Assembly: GCF_900182585.1 (NCBI RefSeq)
Contig: NZ_FXTM01000012.1
Location: forward strand, 1 to 59,168
Reading direction: 5' to 3'
Length of the DNA stretch: 59,168 bases
Origin: Balnearium lithotrophicum
GTDB lineage: Bacteria > Aquificota > Aquificia > Desulfurobacteriales > Desulfurobacteriaceae
Below the pieces are notes generated by a model. That model ran no database searches and was not told the origin of the DNA. It saw only the letters and a list, made by a program, of their open reading frames with translations. Positions 33,815 to 43,124 of the stretch are shown here, piece by piece; within the stretch, counting starts at the first letter, position 1, and the number at the start of each line of letters is the position of its first letter. The position numbers and the translations under genes are program-made.

Positions 33815-34849
33815 ATGGTAAACATAAAGGACTTAAACTTTGAAGAGCTTAAGGAATTTGTAAAGGAATTGGGATTAGAACCTTACAGGGCAAAGCAAAT
33901 TTCACAGTGGGTTTACAAAAAGAGGGTTTCGTCATTCAATGAAATGACAAACATCAGTAAAAGGACAAGGGAGGAGCTCTCCAAGAGGGCAAACATAGAT
34001 ATTTTAAAACTCGTTAAGGTTGAGGAGTCAAAGGACGGAACGAGGAAGTACCTCTTTGAGCTTCAAGATGGAAATAGAATTGAGTCTGTCTTTATTCCTG
34101 AGAAGGACTGGAACACCATTTGCGTTTCAACTCAGGTAGGTTGCCCTGCAGGGTGTAAGTTCTGCCTAACTGCAAAGGATGGATTTACGAGAAACCTAAC
34201 AGCCGGGGAGATTGTTGACCAGTACATTCAGGTTCAAAGGGACGTCGGGGAGGATAGGAGAATATCGAACGTTGTCTTTATGGGAATGGGGGAACCCCTT
34301 TTAAATTTTGACAACGTGAAAAAGGCAGTTGAAATCATGACTCACAAGGATATGCTTGACCTTTCAAAGAGGAAAATAACGGTTTCAACGGTTGGCGTAG
34401 TTCCAGGAATTGAGAGAATGGCAAGGGAGTTAAACAGAGTAAAGTTGGCAGTCTCCCTCCATGCAACAACGGACGAGGTAAGGGAGAGAATCGTTCCCAT
34501 AAATAGGAAGTGGGGAATAAAAGACATTTTGAGGGCCCTCAGAGACTATCCTGCAGACAACACAAGAAGGATAATGGTTGAGTATGTTATGCTGAAAAAT
34601 GTAAACGACACTAAGGAGGATGCCCACAGGCTCGCAAGGTTGGTTAGGGGGCTTCCCGTTAAGGTTAACCTTATTCCCTTCAATCCCTATCCGGGAGCTC
34701 CCTTCGAACCTACTCCGAGGGAGGAGATAGAGAAATTCCAGAAGATACTTTGGGACTACAACATAGCAACGTTCATTAGGGACTCTAAGGGACAGGACAT
34801 ATCTGCAGCCTGCGGAATGCTCAGAACTAAGGAGAAAACAACCGTTTAG
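33815..34849 (+). CDS. rlmN: 23S rRNA (adenine-2503-C2)/tRNA (adenine-37-C2)-methyltransferase
   Basis: 344 residues. A radical-SAM enzyme that methylates C2 of A2503 in 23S rRNA and A37 in some tRNAs. The cluster motif is C110-x3-C114-x2-C117 in VGCPAGCKFC; GMGEPLLNFDNV and SLHATTDEVRERIVPINRKW follow. The resolving Cys is near residue 333 (AACGML). RBS GGGAG. Confidence 0.95.
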   Translation: MVNIKDLNFEELKEFVKELGLEPYRAKQISQWVYKKRVSSFNEMTNISKRTREELSKRANIDILKLVKVEESKDGTRKYLFELQDGNRIESVFIPEKDWNTICVSTQVGCPAGCKFCLTAKDGFTRNLTAGEIVDQYIQVQRDVGEDRRISNVVFMGMGEPLLNFDNVKKAVEIMTHKDMLDLSKRKITVSTVGVVPGIERMARELNRVKLAVSLHATTDEVRERIVPINRKWGIKDILRALRDYPADNTRRIMVEYVMLKNVNDTKEDAHRLARLVRGLPVKVNLIPFNPYPGAPFEPTPREEIEKFQKILWDYNIATFIRDSKGQDISAACGMLRTKEKTTV

Positions 34850-34859
34850 GGAGGGAGTT

Positions 34860-34976
34860 GTGCTGAGAATAGTTTTACTGATTTTAGGAAGTGCTTTAGT
34901 TTTTACTTCCTGCTGTCCTTGCTGTAAGCCGTGTCACTGTTATCACAGATGCGGTTGTCAAGTAGAAAATAAATAA
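34860..34976 (+). CDS. Tiny Cys/His-rich putative lipoprotein (38 aa)
   Basis: GTG start with GGGAGGGAG upstream, in the 138-base gap between rlmN and fbp. Residues 1-17 are a hydrophobic export signal (LRIVLLILGSALVFTS), ending in Cys-18, which could be the lipidated cysteine although the -3 residue is Phe. The mature part contains eight Cys and two His in 21 residues (C18, 19, 21, 22, 25, 27, 31, 33; H26, H29). This looks like a surface metal-binding or redox peptide. No family recognised. Confidence 0.5.
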   Translation: MLRIVLLILGSALVFTSCCPCCKPCHCYHRCGCQVENK

Positions 34977-34986
34977 GGAGGGAAAG

Positions 34987-35907
34987 ATGGCCGTTCCTTT
35001 TACTGCCTATCTGTTTCAGCAGGGAATTGATGATGAACTCATTCTTCTTCTCAACGAGATTGCCTCTGCAACGAAGGAGATTGCCGGCAAGGTGAGAAAG
35101 GCCGGCCTTTTGGGGGTTTTGGGAAGTGCAGGAAAGACGAACGTTCAGGGAGAGGAAGTTCAAAAGTTGGACGAACTTGCAAATGAGATTCTCCTTGAAA
35201 ACCTCAAAAACTGCGGTAAGGTATGCCAGCTGACGTCCGAGGAGGTTGAGGACTGCCTTATCGTTTCAGAGTCTGGATACTCCGTTGCATTTGACCCCCT
35301 TGATGGCTCGTCAAACATAGACGTTAACGTCAGCATCGGAACAATCTTCTCAATCCACAGAGACAGCGTAATGAGGAGGGGAAGGGAGCAGGTAGCTGCA
35401 GGCTACGTAATCTACGGGCCTTCAACTATGCTCGTAATGAGCTTAGGAAATGGAGTTGTTGGATTTACACTCGACCCGGAGTCCGGAAACTTTCTCCTTT
35501 CTCACCCTGAAATAAGGATGCCTGAAAAGGGGAAGATATATTCGATAAACGAGGCAAACAGGGACAAGTGGACGAGCGGGAGACTGAGGAAGTTCATAGA
35601 CTTTTTAAAGGAGAACAAGTACACACAGAGGTACGTTGGTTCGATGGTTGCCGATGTCCACAGGACTCTCCTAAAGGGGGGAATCTTCATATATCCTGCT
35701 GATAGAAAAAACACCAACGGAAAGTTGAGGCTCCTCTATGAGGCAAAGCCAATGGCATTTTTGGTTGAACAGGCCGGAGGTCTCTCATCAACGGGAAGCG
35801 AGGACATCTTGGACGTCGTTCCGAAGGAGCTCCACCAGAGGGTTCCGGTAATCTTAGGAAGTAGGTGGGAAGTTGAGAAGTGTTTAGAGTTCATGAAGGA
35901 AAACTGA
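34987..35907 (+). CDS. fbp: Fructose-1,6-bisphosphatase, class I
   Basis: 306 residues. Releases phosphate from fructose-1,6-bisphosphate in gluconeogenesis or carbon fixation. The metal and phosphate site FDPLDGSSN lies at 102-110 with the supporting SEE-like SEEVED loop; YVGSMVADVHRTLLKGGIFIYPAD and KLRLLYEAKPMAFLVEQAGG are class I signatures. ATG with GGAGGG upstream. Probably co-transcribed with rlmN and the downstream oxidoreductase. Confidence 0.95.
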   Translation: MAVPFTAYLFQQGIDDELILLLNEIASATKEIAGKVRKAGLLGVLGSAGKTNVQGEEVQKLDELANEILLENLKNCGKVCQLTSEEVEDCLIVSESGYSVAFDPLDGSSNIDVNVSIGTIFSIHRDSVMRRGREQVAAGYVIYGPSTMLVMSLGNGVVGFTLDPESGNFLLSHPEIRMPEKGKIYSINEANRDKWTSGRLRKFIDFLKENKYTQRYVGSMVADVHRTLLKGGIFIYPADRKNTNGKLRLLYEAKPMAFLVEQAGGLSSTGSEDILDVVPKELHQRVPVILGSRWEVEKCLEFMKEN

Positions 35908-35923
35908 TTTAGAGGAGGGAGAG

Positions 35924-37249
35924 ATGGAGCTTTACGATGTTGTGGTAGTTGGAGGAGGACCTGCAGGTTTCAATGCAGTTAAAACGATAAGGAGTGTTTA
36001 TCCTGAAAAAAGGGTCTTACTGGTAAACGACAGAGAAGACCTTCAAATTCCCTGTTCTATTCCCTACGTCGTTTCAGGGAGAATTCCCGTTGAAAAGAAC
36101 AGGTATCCCCTTGAAAAGGTCAGGGACTTGGGAGCTGAACTGAAGATAGACAGGGTTGTTTCAATTAACCCAAACAGTTCTCAGCTCTTCCTTGAATCGG
36201 GGAAAATCGTATCGTACGAGAGGCTAATCCTATCAACGGGTTGGGTTCCAAGGAGGTTGAACCTTGGAGAGGAAAATTTGGAGGGAGTCTTCTACATAGA
36301 CACATCAACAGAAGGGGTTTCAAGAATAAAGGAGGAGGTTGAAAAGGCCGAAAGGATAGTCATCATCGGAGGAGGTTTCATTTCCATAGGATTTGCAGAC
36401 CTGATAAGCAGGAAGTTGGGGAAGAAAATCACCGTAATTGAGGCATCAAGTAGGATAGCCTCCGGGGCATTCTCCTCAGAAATTACCTCTGAAATGGAGG
36501 AAAAACTCAAATCTCAAGGTGTTGAAATTTTAAAAAATGAGAAGGTTTCATCCTTTGAGGGAAACGGAAGGGTTAAAAGGGTTGTTATTTCCGATGGAAA
36601 GGTCGATGCAGACTTAGTTTTAGTATTTGTTGGATTTCTTCCAAATACAAAACTTGCCGTTGACTGCGGTATAGAGACGGAGAGGGGATTTATAAAAACC
36701 GACTCCTACTTAAGAACCTCTGTTGACAACATTCTCTCTGCAGGAAACTGCACCTTCCACAGAAGTGCAATTGACGGTGAGTTTACCCCTGGAATGGTTG
36801 CATCCGTCTCTGCAAGGGACGGAAGAATTGCAGGTTTAAACGTTACCGGGCCGAGAGTTGAGGATAGGGGAATTGTCCTTGCCGGAATTACTGAGGTTGG
36901 AGGAATATTCTACGGCTTCTCAGGTTATACAGAGGAGCTCCTCAATAGAAAGGGCTTTATCTTCAAGAAAGTTTCAGTTGAATCCTCAGACGGCTACCCT
37001 TCTGCAATCGGAGCAAAAAGCCTAAGGTTAAACCTCTACTTCCTCAAAAACGGAAGGCTAATCGGTGGGGAGGTTGTAGGGAGCTCCAAAATCGTTTCCT
37101 CCCTCGTTGATTTAATTTCAAAGCTAATTGAAGGGGGTGAAAGTGCCGAGAGAATCGCATCTATGAACTCAGTTGCATTTCCACCTGTAACGCCTCCTCC
37201 TCTGCTTCAGCCACTACAGGAGGGAGCTCTAAAATTCCTGACTTCTTGA
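35924..37249 (+). CDS. FAD-dependent pyridine nucleotide oxidoreductase (CoA-disulfide reductase/NADH oxidase-like)
   Basis: 441 residues. FAD motif VVVGGGPAGFNA at the N-terminus, second dinucleotide motif IVIIGGGFISIGFA, a redox Cys in IPCSIPYVVSG (the single active-site Cys position of the CoA-disulfide reductase group), an SAGNC segment and a C-terminal dimerisation domain ending VAFPPVTPPPLLQPLQEGA. The substrate could be CoA disulfide, oxygen, polysulfide or elemental sulfur; a sulfur-reducing host would make sulfur reduction attractive, but sequence alone does not decide. No rhodanese domain is attached. Confidence 0.8.
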   Translation: MELYDVVVVGGGPAGFNAVKTIRSVYPEKRVLLVNDREDLQIPCSIPYVVSGRIPVEKNRYPLEKVRDLGAELKIDRVVSINPNSSQLFLESGKIVSYERLILSTGWVPRRLNLGEENLEGVFYIDTSTEGVSRIKEEVEKAERIVIIGGGFISIGFADLISRKLGKKITVIEASSRIASGAFSSEITSEMEEKLKSQGVEILKNEKVSSFEGNGRVKRVVISDGKVDADLVLVFVGFLPNTKLAVDCGIETERGFIKTDSYLRTSVDNILSAGNCTFHRSAIDGEFTPGMVASVSARDGRIAGLNVTGPRVEDRGIVLAGITEVGGIFYGFSGYTEELLNRKGFIFKKVSVESSDGYPSAIGAKSLRLNLYFLKNGRLIGGEVVGSSKIVSSLVDLISKLIEGGESAERIASMNSVAFPPVTPPPLLQPLQEGALKFLTS

Positions 37250-37257
37250 GGTGCTCT

Positions 37258-38127
37258 TTGAAAAAGGTTGCTGTTGTTGATATCGGTTCGAATACGGTTA
37301 AGCTCTTTATCTACGAGGTTAAAAAGAGGAAGATAAGAAAGGTCTTTTCAGAATCTGTCTATCTGAGACTCCTGAAACACGTTAAAAACGGGAGGCTATC
37401 AGAGGAAGGAATAGAGGAGCTCATCCTAACCCTGAAAAGCTTTAAGAGGAGAATTGAGGAGTTCAAACCCGACTGTACATTTGCAGTAGGAACGTTTGTT
37501 CTGAGGTCTGTTGAGAACTGTAGTGATGTTCTGAGAAGAGTGGGGAAAATTTTTAAAGTTGAAGTCCTATCAGGGGAGGAGGAGGCCTACTACTCTGCCC
37601 TTGGAGCTCTCCTTGACGTTAAGTTAAAAGAGGGGCTTCTCTTTGACATAGGGGGAGGAAGCTTAGAGGTCTGCGAGATTCTTGATAGGGAGCCTAAAGG
37701 GTGTAAAAGTTATCCCCTTGGAACTCTCTCCTTTGGAGATTCAGTTGTTAACGGAGTCGTTAGGGACGAAAGGAGAATTAGGTGGCTCGTTAGACACTAC
37801 GTTAACCCTTACGACTTTGAATTTAGTGAGAGTCCGTTTCTCGTGGGGGTAGGTGGAAGCATCAGAGCTCTAAAGAAAATCTCAAAGAGGAGGAGAATAA
37901 AGAGGAAGGCTCTCAAAGGTATTGTCGAAAAGCTCCTGAAGATGAAACCTGAGGAAATCTCCAAGGAGTACGGAATAAATCTTAGCAGAGCTCAAACCGT
38001 TACAGTTGCAGGGTTAGTTGCCTTAGAGCTCATGGATATATTTAAGTGTAAGGAGCTCATAATCTCAAAGTACGGAATCAGGGAAGGTCTTGTCTACAAG
38101 AGGGTGGTCTTGGATGGAGAGTGTTAA
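37258..38127 (+). CDS. ppx: Exopolyphosphatase / guanosine pentaphosphatase (Ppx/GppA)
   Basis: 289 residues from TTG 37258, chosen because GAGGTG is 4-5 bases upstream; an upstream TTG at 37246 has no such site. Actin-like ATPase fold: VDIGSNTVKLF, VLSGEEEAYYSALGAL, LLFDIGGGSLEVCE, GVGGSIRAL. Only the N-terminal phosphatase half is present; the C-terminal HD domain of long Ppx is absent. The ppk gene follows at once, supporting a polyphosphate role. Confidence 0.87.
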   Translation: MKKVAVVDIGSNTVKLFIYEVKKRKIRKVFSESVYLRLLKHVKNGRLSEEGIEELILTLKSFKRRIEEFKPDCTFAVGTFVLRSVENCSDVLRRVGKIFKVEVLSGEEEAYYSALGALLDVKLKEGLLFDIGGGSLEVCEILDREPKGCKSYPLGTLSFGDSVVNGVVRDERRIRWLVRHYVNPYDFEFSESPFLVGVGGSIRALKKISKRRRIKRKALKGIVEKLLKMKPEEISKEYGINLSRAQTVTVAGLVALELMDIFKCKELIISKYGIREGLVYKRVVLDGEC

Positions 38128-40117
38128 GTTTGAACCAAAGCTCTTTATAAACAGGGAGCTCTCCTGGCTTGAGTTTAACAAGAGAGTTTTAGAGGAGTCC
38201 GAGGATGAGTCTAACCCCCTCCTTGAGAGGTTAAAGTTCATCGCAATTTTCTTCACAAACCTTGATGAGTTCTTCATGATAAGGGTTGCCGGATTGAAAA
38301 AGCAGGTTGAGGCCGGAATAAACAAACCTTCCTTTGACGGCCTAACCCCAAGGGAGCAGCTTAAGAAAATTTCAAGAAAGACGAGGGAGCTCCTGAGACA
38401 GACAGAAAAGGACTACAACACCCTTTTAGGACTGCTCAAGAGTGAGGGAATCAGAATCTATAAGTACAGAGAGCTCCCCAAAAGGCTTAAGAGGAAGGCA
38501 GACAGTTACTTTGAGGAATTTGTATTTCCGATACTTACTCCTCTTGCCGTAGACCTTACCCACCCCTTTCCCCACCTTCCATCGCTCTCATTCAACATCA
38601 TTGTCGAAATGCTCTCAAGGGAGCTGAGGTTTGGAATCATTCCCGTTCCTAAAGTCCTTCCGAGGTTTGTGAAGTTGGAGGAGGGGAGCTACGTCTATTT
38701 GGAGGACCTGATAATAAACAACGTTCAGGAGCTCTTCCCACAGCAGAGAATAAGGGAAGCAACAACGTTCAGAGTCACAAGGGACGCAGATATAGTCATT
38801 CAGGAGGACGAGGCAGACGACCTCTTAGAGGAGGTTGAGAAGGGACTCAGGAAGAGGAGATTTGGAAAACCTGTAAGACTTGAAATAAGCGGAGGAACGG
38901 AGCTAACACTTTCCTACCTTAAGGACGAGTTGGAGCTCTTGGATGAAGATATATACCCGATGAAAATTCCTCTGAACCTTTCAGACCTGTGGAAACTCTA
39001 CAGGGAGATTGACAGGCCTGACCTTAAGTTTCCTCCACACGTTCCCTACTATCCTCCCCAGTTTGAGGTTGAAGTGTTTTCGGCAGTAAAGAGTAGAGAT
39101 TCTGTTCTCTTTCACCCTTACGAGTCCTTTGACCCGGTGGTGGAGTTGGTTGAAGAGGCCGCTGAGGACCCGAACGTCCTTGCAATAAAGCAGACACTCT
39201 ACAGGGTTGGGAGGAACTCCCCGATAGTTGAGGCTCTGAGCAGGGCTGCCCAGAACGGAAAGGAGGTTACGGCAGTCGTTGAGCTCAAGGCAAGGTTTGA
39301 CGAGGAGAGCAACATAGTCTGGGCTAAAAAGCTTGAGGAGGATGGAGTTCACGTTGTTTACGGAGTTCCAGGTTTAAAAACCCACGCTAAGCTCCTCATG
39401 ATTGTCAGGAAGGAGGAAAATGGAATTAAGAGGTACGTTCACCTTGGAACGGGAAACTACAACGTTGAAACGGCGAAAATTTATTCGGACGTAAGCTTCC
39501 TCACTGCAGATGATACGGTCGGTGAGGACGTATCAAGAATCTTCAACGTCATAACGGGGTACTTCCACCCTCCATCACTAAAAAAACTCTACATGTCCCC
39601 TATAAACCTAAAGGAAAAAATAGTTTCACTGATAAGGGAAGAGGCAGAGTTGGGTGAGGAGGGGAGGATTGTTGCAAAGATGAACTCGTTGGTTGACCCT
39701 GAGGTGATATCGGAGCTCTACAGGGCATCAAGGAAAGGAGTGAAGATTGACCTGATAGTCAGGGGAATCTGCTGTTTGAGGCCTGGAATTAAGGGGGTGA
39801 GTGAAAACATAAGGGTCATAAGTATTGTAGGAAAGTACTTGGAGCACGCGAGAATATTTTACTTTAGGAGGGGAGATAGGGTATTTATAAGCAGTGCAGA
39901 CTGGATGCCGAGAAACTTCCACAGGAGGGTTGAAGCCCTCGTTCAGATAGAGGATAAGAAGTGCAAGGAAAAGCTGAAGAAAATTCTGGAGATTCAGCTA
40001 AAGGACACGGCGAAGGCGAGAATCCTACAGAGCGATGGAACTTACGTTAGATACGAAAAGAGAGACTTCAACTCACAGGAGTACTTGGAGAGATGGGTAA
40101 GAGAGTTTTCCTTGTAA
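38114..40117 (+). CDS. ppk1: Polyphosphate kinase 1
   Basis: 667 residues from ATG 38114 (AGGGTGG upstream), overlapping the ppx end by 14 bases. Synthesises polyphosphate from ATP via a phosphohistidine. N-terminal FINRELSWLEFNKRVLEE, then the catalytic core with VYGVPGLKTHAKLLMIVR carrying the phosphorylated His and YVHLGTGNYN, and a second PLD-like motif in the C-terminal domain (SSADWMPRNFHRRVE). Membrane-associated in other bacteria. Confidence 0.95.
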   Translation: MESVKFEPKLFINRELSWLEFNKRVLEESEDESNPLLERLKFIAIFFTNLDEFFMIRVAGLKKQVEAGINKPSFDGLTPREQLKKISRKTRELLRQTEKDYNTLLGLLKSEGIRIYKYRELPKRLKRKADSYFEEFVFPILTPLAVDLTHPFPHLPSLSFNIIVEMLSRELRFGIIPVPKVLPRFVKLEEGSYVYLEDLIINNVQELFPQQRIREATTFRVTRDADIVIQEDEADDLLEEVEKGLRKRRFGKPVRLEISGGTELTLSYLKDELELLDEDIYPMKIPLNLSDLWKLYREIDRPDLKFPPHVPYYPPQFEVEVFSAVKSRDSVLFHPYESFDPVVELVEEAAEDPNVLAIKQTLYRVGRNSPIVEALSRAAQNGKEVTAVVELKARFDEESNIVWAKKLEEDGVHVVYGVPGLKTHAKLLMIVRKEENGIKRYVHLGTGNYNVETAKIYSDVSFLTADDTVGEDVSRIFNVITGYFHPPSLKKLYMSPINLKEKIVSLIREEAELGEEGRIVAKMNSLVDPEVISELYRASRKGVKIDLIVRGICCLRPGIKGVSENIRVISIVGKYLEHARIFYFRRGDRVFISSADWMPRNFHRRVEALVQIEDKKCKEKLKKILEIQLKDTAKARILQSDGTYVRYEKRDFNSQEYLERWVREFSL

Positions 40118-40569
40118 GACACGCAAAGGCGGTAAAGAGGGAGGAGTGGAAAGGAGATGACTGTGGAAGGCCTTTAACGGAAGAGGGCATTGAGGAGTTT
40201 GAAAGTTTCATAAGAGCCGTTTCGTTCATATTCCCAAGGAGGGTTAAAGTTATTTCCTCTCCTTGTAGGAGAGCCCTCCAGACGGCAGAGATTATTTCTA
40301 AGGAGGTTGGAGCTCCAGTAAAAGTTGAAGAACTTCTCTCTCCAGATGCCGAACCTGAGGACTACGAAAGGGTTCTAAGAAAGTACAGGGGAAATTTAAT
40401 CCTTGTAGGCCACGAACCTGACCTGTCGCTCTTTTTAAACTATCTTACCTGTTTAAGTCCTTCAAGAATCTCACTTAAAAAGGGTGCCATTGCTGAGGTA
40501 AGAAAAGAGAAGGGGAAATTTTCCCTCTTTGGTTTCTTTAATCCAAAGTATTATAAAATTCGCTCCTGA
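40093..40569 (+). CDS. sixA: SixA-type phosphohistidine phosphatase
   Basis: 158 residues. Histidine-phosphatase superfamily: FLVRHAKAV with the catalytic His, RPLTEEGIEEF, VISSPCRRALQTAEI and a closing LVGHEPDLS. SixA enzymes remove phosphate from histidine residues in phosphorelay or PTS proteins. It overlaps ppk by 25 bases, a pairing seen in other genomes; it might act on phosphohistidine in that pathway (inference). Confidence 0.85.
   Translation: MGKRVFLVRHAKAVKREEWKGDDCGRPLTEEGIEEFESFIRAVSFIFPRRVKVISSPCRRALQTAEIISKEVGAPVKVEELLSPDAEPEDYERVLRKYRGNLILVGHEPDLSLFLNYLTCLSPSRISLKKGAIAEVRKEKGKFSLFGFFNPKYYKIRS
40529..40557 (+). promoter_or_regulatory. Promoter for the ODP-GGDEF gene
   Basis: TTGGTT (40529-40534), 17-base spacer, TATAAA (40552-40557), inside the last codons of sixA and 35 bases before the chosen ATG. 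Confidence 0.55.
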
Positions 40570-40592
40570 ATTAACAAAGTTTGGAGTATTCC

Positions 40593-42284
40593 ATGGATAT
40601 TGACCTTTCTCAGCCTTTTGAACTTGCCGAGGATGTTTTTTGGGTTGGTTATTACGTTCCAAACGACCCATTCCAGTGCCACGTCTATTTAATAAGGAAC
40701 GGAGAGGAGAGTATCCTAATTGACCCCGGAAGTATGATAACTTTCCCTGTGGTTCTTGAAAAGATTTTTAAATTAACAACTCTCAGAAATATAAAGTACA
40801 TAATAATGCACCATCAGGACCCAGACATCACAGGATGTTATCATACCCTTGAGTCCCTTTTTCCTAAAAACCAACAGAGATTTATCGTTACTCACTGGCG
40901 TACAAAGGTTCTTTTGAAACACTACATGTGGAAAACGCCTTTCTACCTAATAGACAAACAAGATTGGAAACTCAAAGCCGGTGATAGAGAACTTGAATTT
41001 ATTTTCACTCCCTATGCTCACTTTCCAGGGGCTTTTTGTACTTTTGATAAAAAAACAAAAGTTTTGTTTTCCAGCGATATATTTGGAGCCATTTCGGACA
41101 AGTTTTTCCTGTTTGCTGTTGATGATGAGGAGTACTACAAGGGAGTGGAGCTCTTTCACAAACACTACATGCCAAGTAGACACATTCTGAACTACGCCTT
41201 AGACAGAATTACCGAGAAGAACCCTGAAGTAATAGCCCCTCAGCATGGAAGTATCATAAAGAAGGATATGATTGATAGAGTAGTCAAACGGTTGAGAGAT
41301 TTAGACTGTGGACTGTATCTTTTAGATGAAAAGGTTTCAGATATAGGACTTTTACAGAAGTTAGACGAAAAGCTTAAAACTCTGTTTAAGAAGATTCTCT
41401 CATCATCGGAGTTTGCCGATATCTTGAGGTTCCTATTCCTAACGTTGAAGGAGGAAATTCCCGTTGAAAGGATTGTAGTAGTTAGCGAAAGACTAAAAAA
41501 TGGAAAATTCCTAAAGATAGAGATAACTGAGGATTCTATAAATGAAAAGACCTTGAAAGAACTGAACCTTAGTGAATTAGAAAAGGGAGAAGGATTTTCC
41601 TGGGAGGAGGCTCTCGAAACCGATAAGAAGATAGGACGTTTAATCTTCATTTTTAAAAACAAGGAACTAAGTCAGTTTGAAAGGGAGTTCCTTAGGCTTT
41701 TAATAAAACACGTTAAGTATCCTTTAGCAGCAAGTTTTGAGAGAAAAATAACTTTTGAGCTTTTAGAGGAGGAGAAGGAGCTCCTTTTGAAAAAGGCCAT
41801 AACTGACCCATTAACAAAACTGTACAACAGAAATTACCTGTTTAGTTACCTAGAAGAAATGATACCTAAATCTAAGGAGCACGGATTTCCTATTTCCCTT
41901 GCTGTCATTGATATTGATTTCTTCAAACGAATTAACGATACCTACGGCCATTTAATTGGTGACTGTGTTTTAAAGGAGCTCTCAAGTATTTTATCCCACA
42001 GTTTTAGGGCAAATGACTGTGTTGCAAGGTACGGTGGAGAGGAGTTTGTTGTTGTTATGCCCTTTAGTACTCTTCATGATGCATGTAAAAAGTTAGAGAA
42101 GGTTAGAGAGCAGATAAAGGAGCATGTATTCTGTAAGTCGGAAAATAGGAGTTTGAAGGTTACCGTAAGTGTTGGTGTAACCGAGTATAGGGACTCTATG
42201 TCGATAGAGGAATTTATAAAGAGGGCTGACGAGAACCTGTACGAAGCAAAAAGAAGCGGAAGGGACAGGGTTATCTGTAAGTAA
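40593..42284 (+). CDS. Di-iron (ODP/flavodiiron-type beta-lactamase) sensor-diguanylate cyclase
   Basis: 563 residues from ATG 40593 (GGAG 6 bases upstream). Residues 1-225 are a metallo-beta-lactamase domain of the oxygen-binding di-iron type: HHQDPD (73-78), H101, H143, D162 (SSDIFG) and H218 (QHGS) could hold two irons as in flavodiiron proteins, but the flavodoxin domain is missing. A helical and GAF-like linker follows (about 235-385). The C-terminal GGDEF domain has an active-site GGEEF at 481-485 and an intact inhibitory R-x-x-D (472-475). The protein is predicted to make c-di-GMP in response to oxygen or NO. No membrane segment. The signal is inferred from ODP chemoreceptors. Confidence 0.85.
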   Translation: MDIDLSQPFELAEDVFWVGYYVPNDPFQCHVYLIRNGEESILIDPGSMITFPVVLEKIFKLTTLRNIKYIIMHHQDPDITGCYHTLESLFPKNQQRFIVTHWRTKVLLKHYMWKTPFYLIDKQDWKLKAGDRELEFIFTPYAHFPGAFCTFDKKTKVLFSSDIFGAISDKFFLFAVDDEEYYKGVELFHKHYMPSRHILNYALDRITEKNPEVIAPQHGSIIKKDMIDRVVKRLRDLDCGLYLLDEKVSDIGLLQKLDEKLKTLFKKILSSSEFADILRFLFLTLKEEIPVERIVVVSERLKNGKFLKIEITEDSINEKTLKELNLSELEKGEGFSWEEALETDKKIGRLIFIFKNKELSQFEREFLRLLIKHVKYPLAASFERKITFELLEEEKELLLKKAITDPLTKLYNRNYLFSYLEEMIPKSKEHGFPISLAVIDIDFFKRINDTYGHLIGDCVLKELSSILSHSFRANDCVARYGGEEFVVVMPFSTLHDACKKLEKVREQIKEHVFCKSENRSLKVTVSVGVTEYRDSMSIEEFIKRADENLYEAKRSGRDRVICK

Positions 42285-42308
42285 TTCTTTGTTCTGAGGT
42301 TAAATTAG

Positions 42309-43124
42309 ATGAAGGAGAAGTACTCGTTTAAAGACTTAATCTCCATAATGGAGAAACTCCGCTCTCCAGAGGGGTGTCCTTGGGATAGGAAGCAGACTCA
42401 TAAATCCCTTCTTCCCTATCTCATTGAGGAAACTTACGAAGTTGTTGATGCAGTTGAAAAGGGAAACGATGAGGAACTAAAGGAGGAGTTGGGAGACCTC
42501 CTTCTTCAGGTTGTTTTTCACTCACAGATTGCTAAGGAAAGGGGAAGTTTTAGTATAGACGATGTCATTGATTCGATTGCTAAAAAGCTCGTAAGAAGAC
42601 ATCCCCATGTTTTTGGAGACAGAACCGATATAAGAAGTGAAGAGGACGTTAACAGGGAGTGGGAGAAGTTAAAGGAGAAGGAAGGAAAGAAAAGGGAAAG
42701 CATCTTGGATGGAATTCCTAATTCACTTCCTGCACTGGAGAAAGCTTACAAACTCCAGAAGAGGGCTGAAAAGGTTGGCTTTGACTGGAAGAGCTTTAAA
42801 GGTATAAAGGAGAAGTTATTAGAGGAGCTCTCCGAAATTGAAAGGGAGTTGGAAAAAGGAAACAGAGAAAAGTTAGAGGAAGAAGTAGGGGACTTCCTCT
42901 TTATGGCTGTTAACCTTTCAAGGTTCTTAGGAATTCATCCTGAGATAGCTCTAAGGAAGGCAAACAGGAAGTTTGAGGAGAGATTCAGATTTATGGAAAG
43001 AATGGCAAAGGAGTTGGGAAAGAACTTAAAAGAAATGAACATTGATGAGATGGAGGAGCTCTGGCAGGAGGCAAAGAGAAGGGAAACAGTTGATAAGATT
43101 TCAAAAATACAAGAGGAGGAGTAA
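42309..43124 (+). CDS. mazG: Nucleoside triphosphate pyrophosphohydrolase
   Basis: 271 residues with two MazG repeats. First: SPEGCPWDRKQTHKSLLPYLIEE with EELGDLLLQVVFH (metal-binding EExxD-type helices). Second: EELSEIERELEKGNREKLEEEVGDFLFMAVNLSR. It hydrolyses abnormal or excess NTPs and can lower ppGpp in Escherichia coli. It opens a plus-strand run that continues without a real gap to ruvB. Confidence 0.93.
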   Translation: MKEKYSFKDLISIMEKLRSPEGCPWDRKQTHKSLLPYLIEETYEVVDAVEKGNDEELKEELGDLLLQVVFHSQIAKERGSFSIDDVIDSIAKKLVRRHPHVFGDRTDIRSEEDVNREWEKLKEKEGKKRESILDGIPNSLPALEKAYKLQKRAEKVGFDWKSFKGIKEKLLEELSEIERELEKGNREKLEEEVGDFLFMAVNLSRFLGIHPEIALRKANRKFEERFRFMERMAKELGKNLKEMNIDEMEELWQEAKRRETVDKISKIQEEE

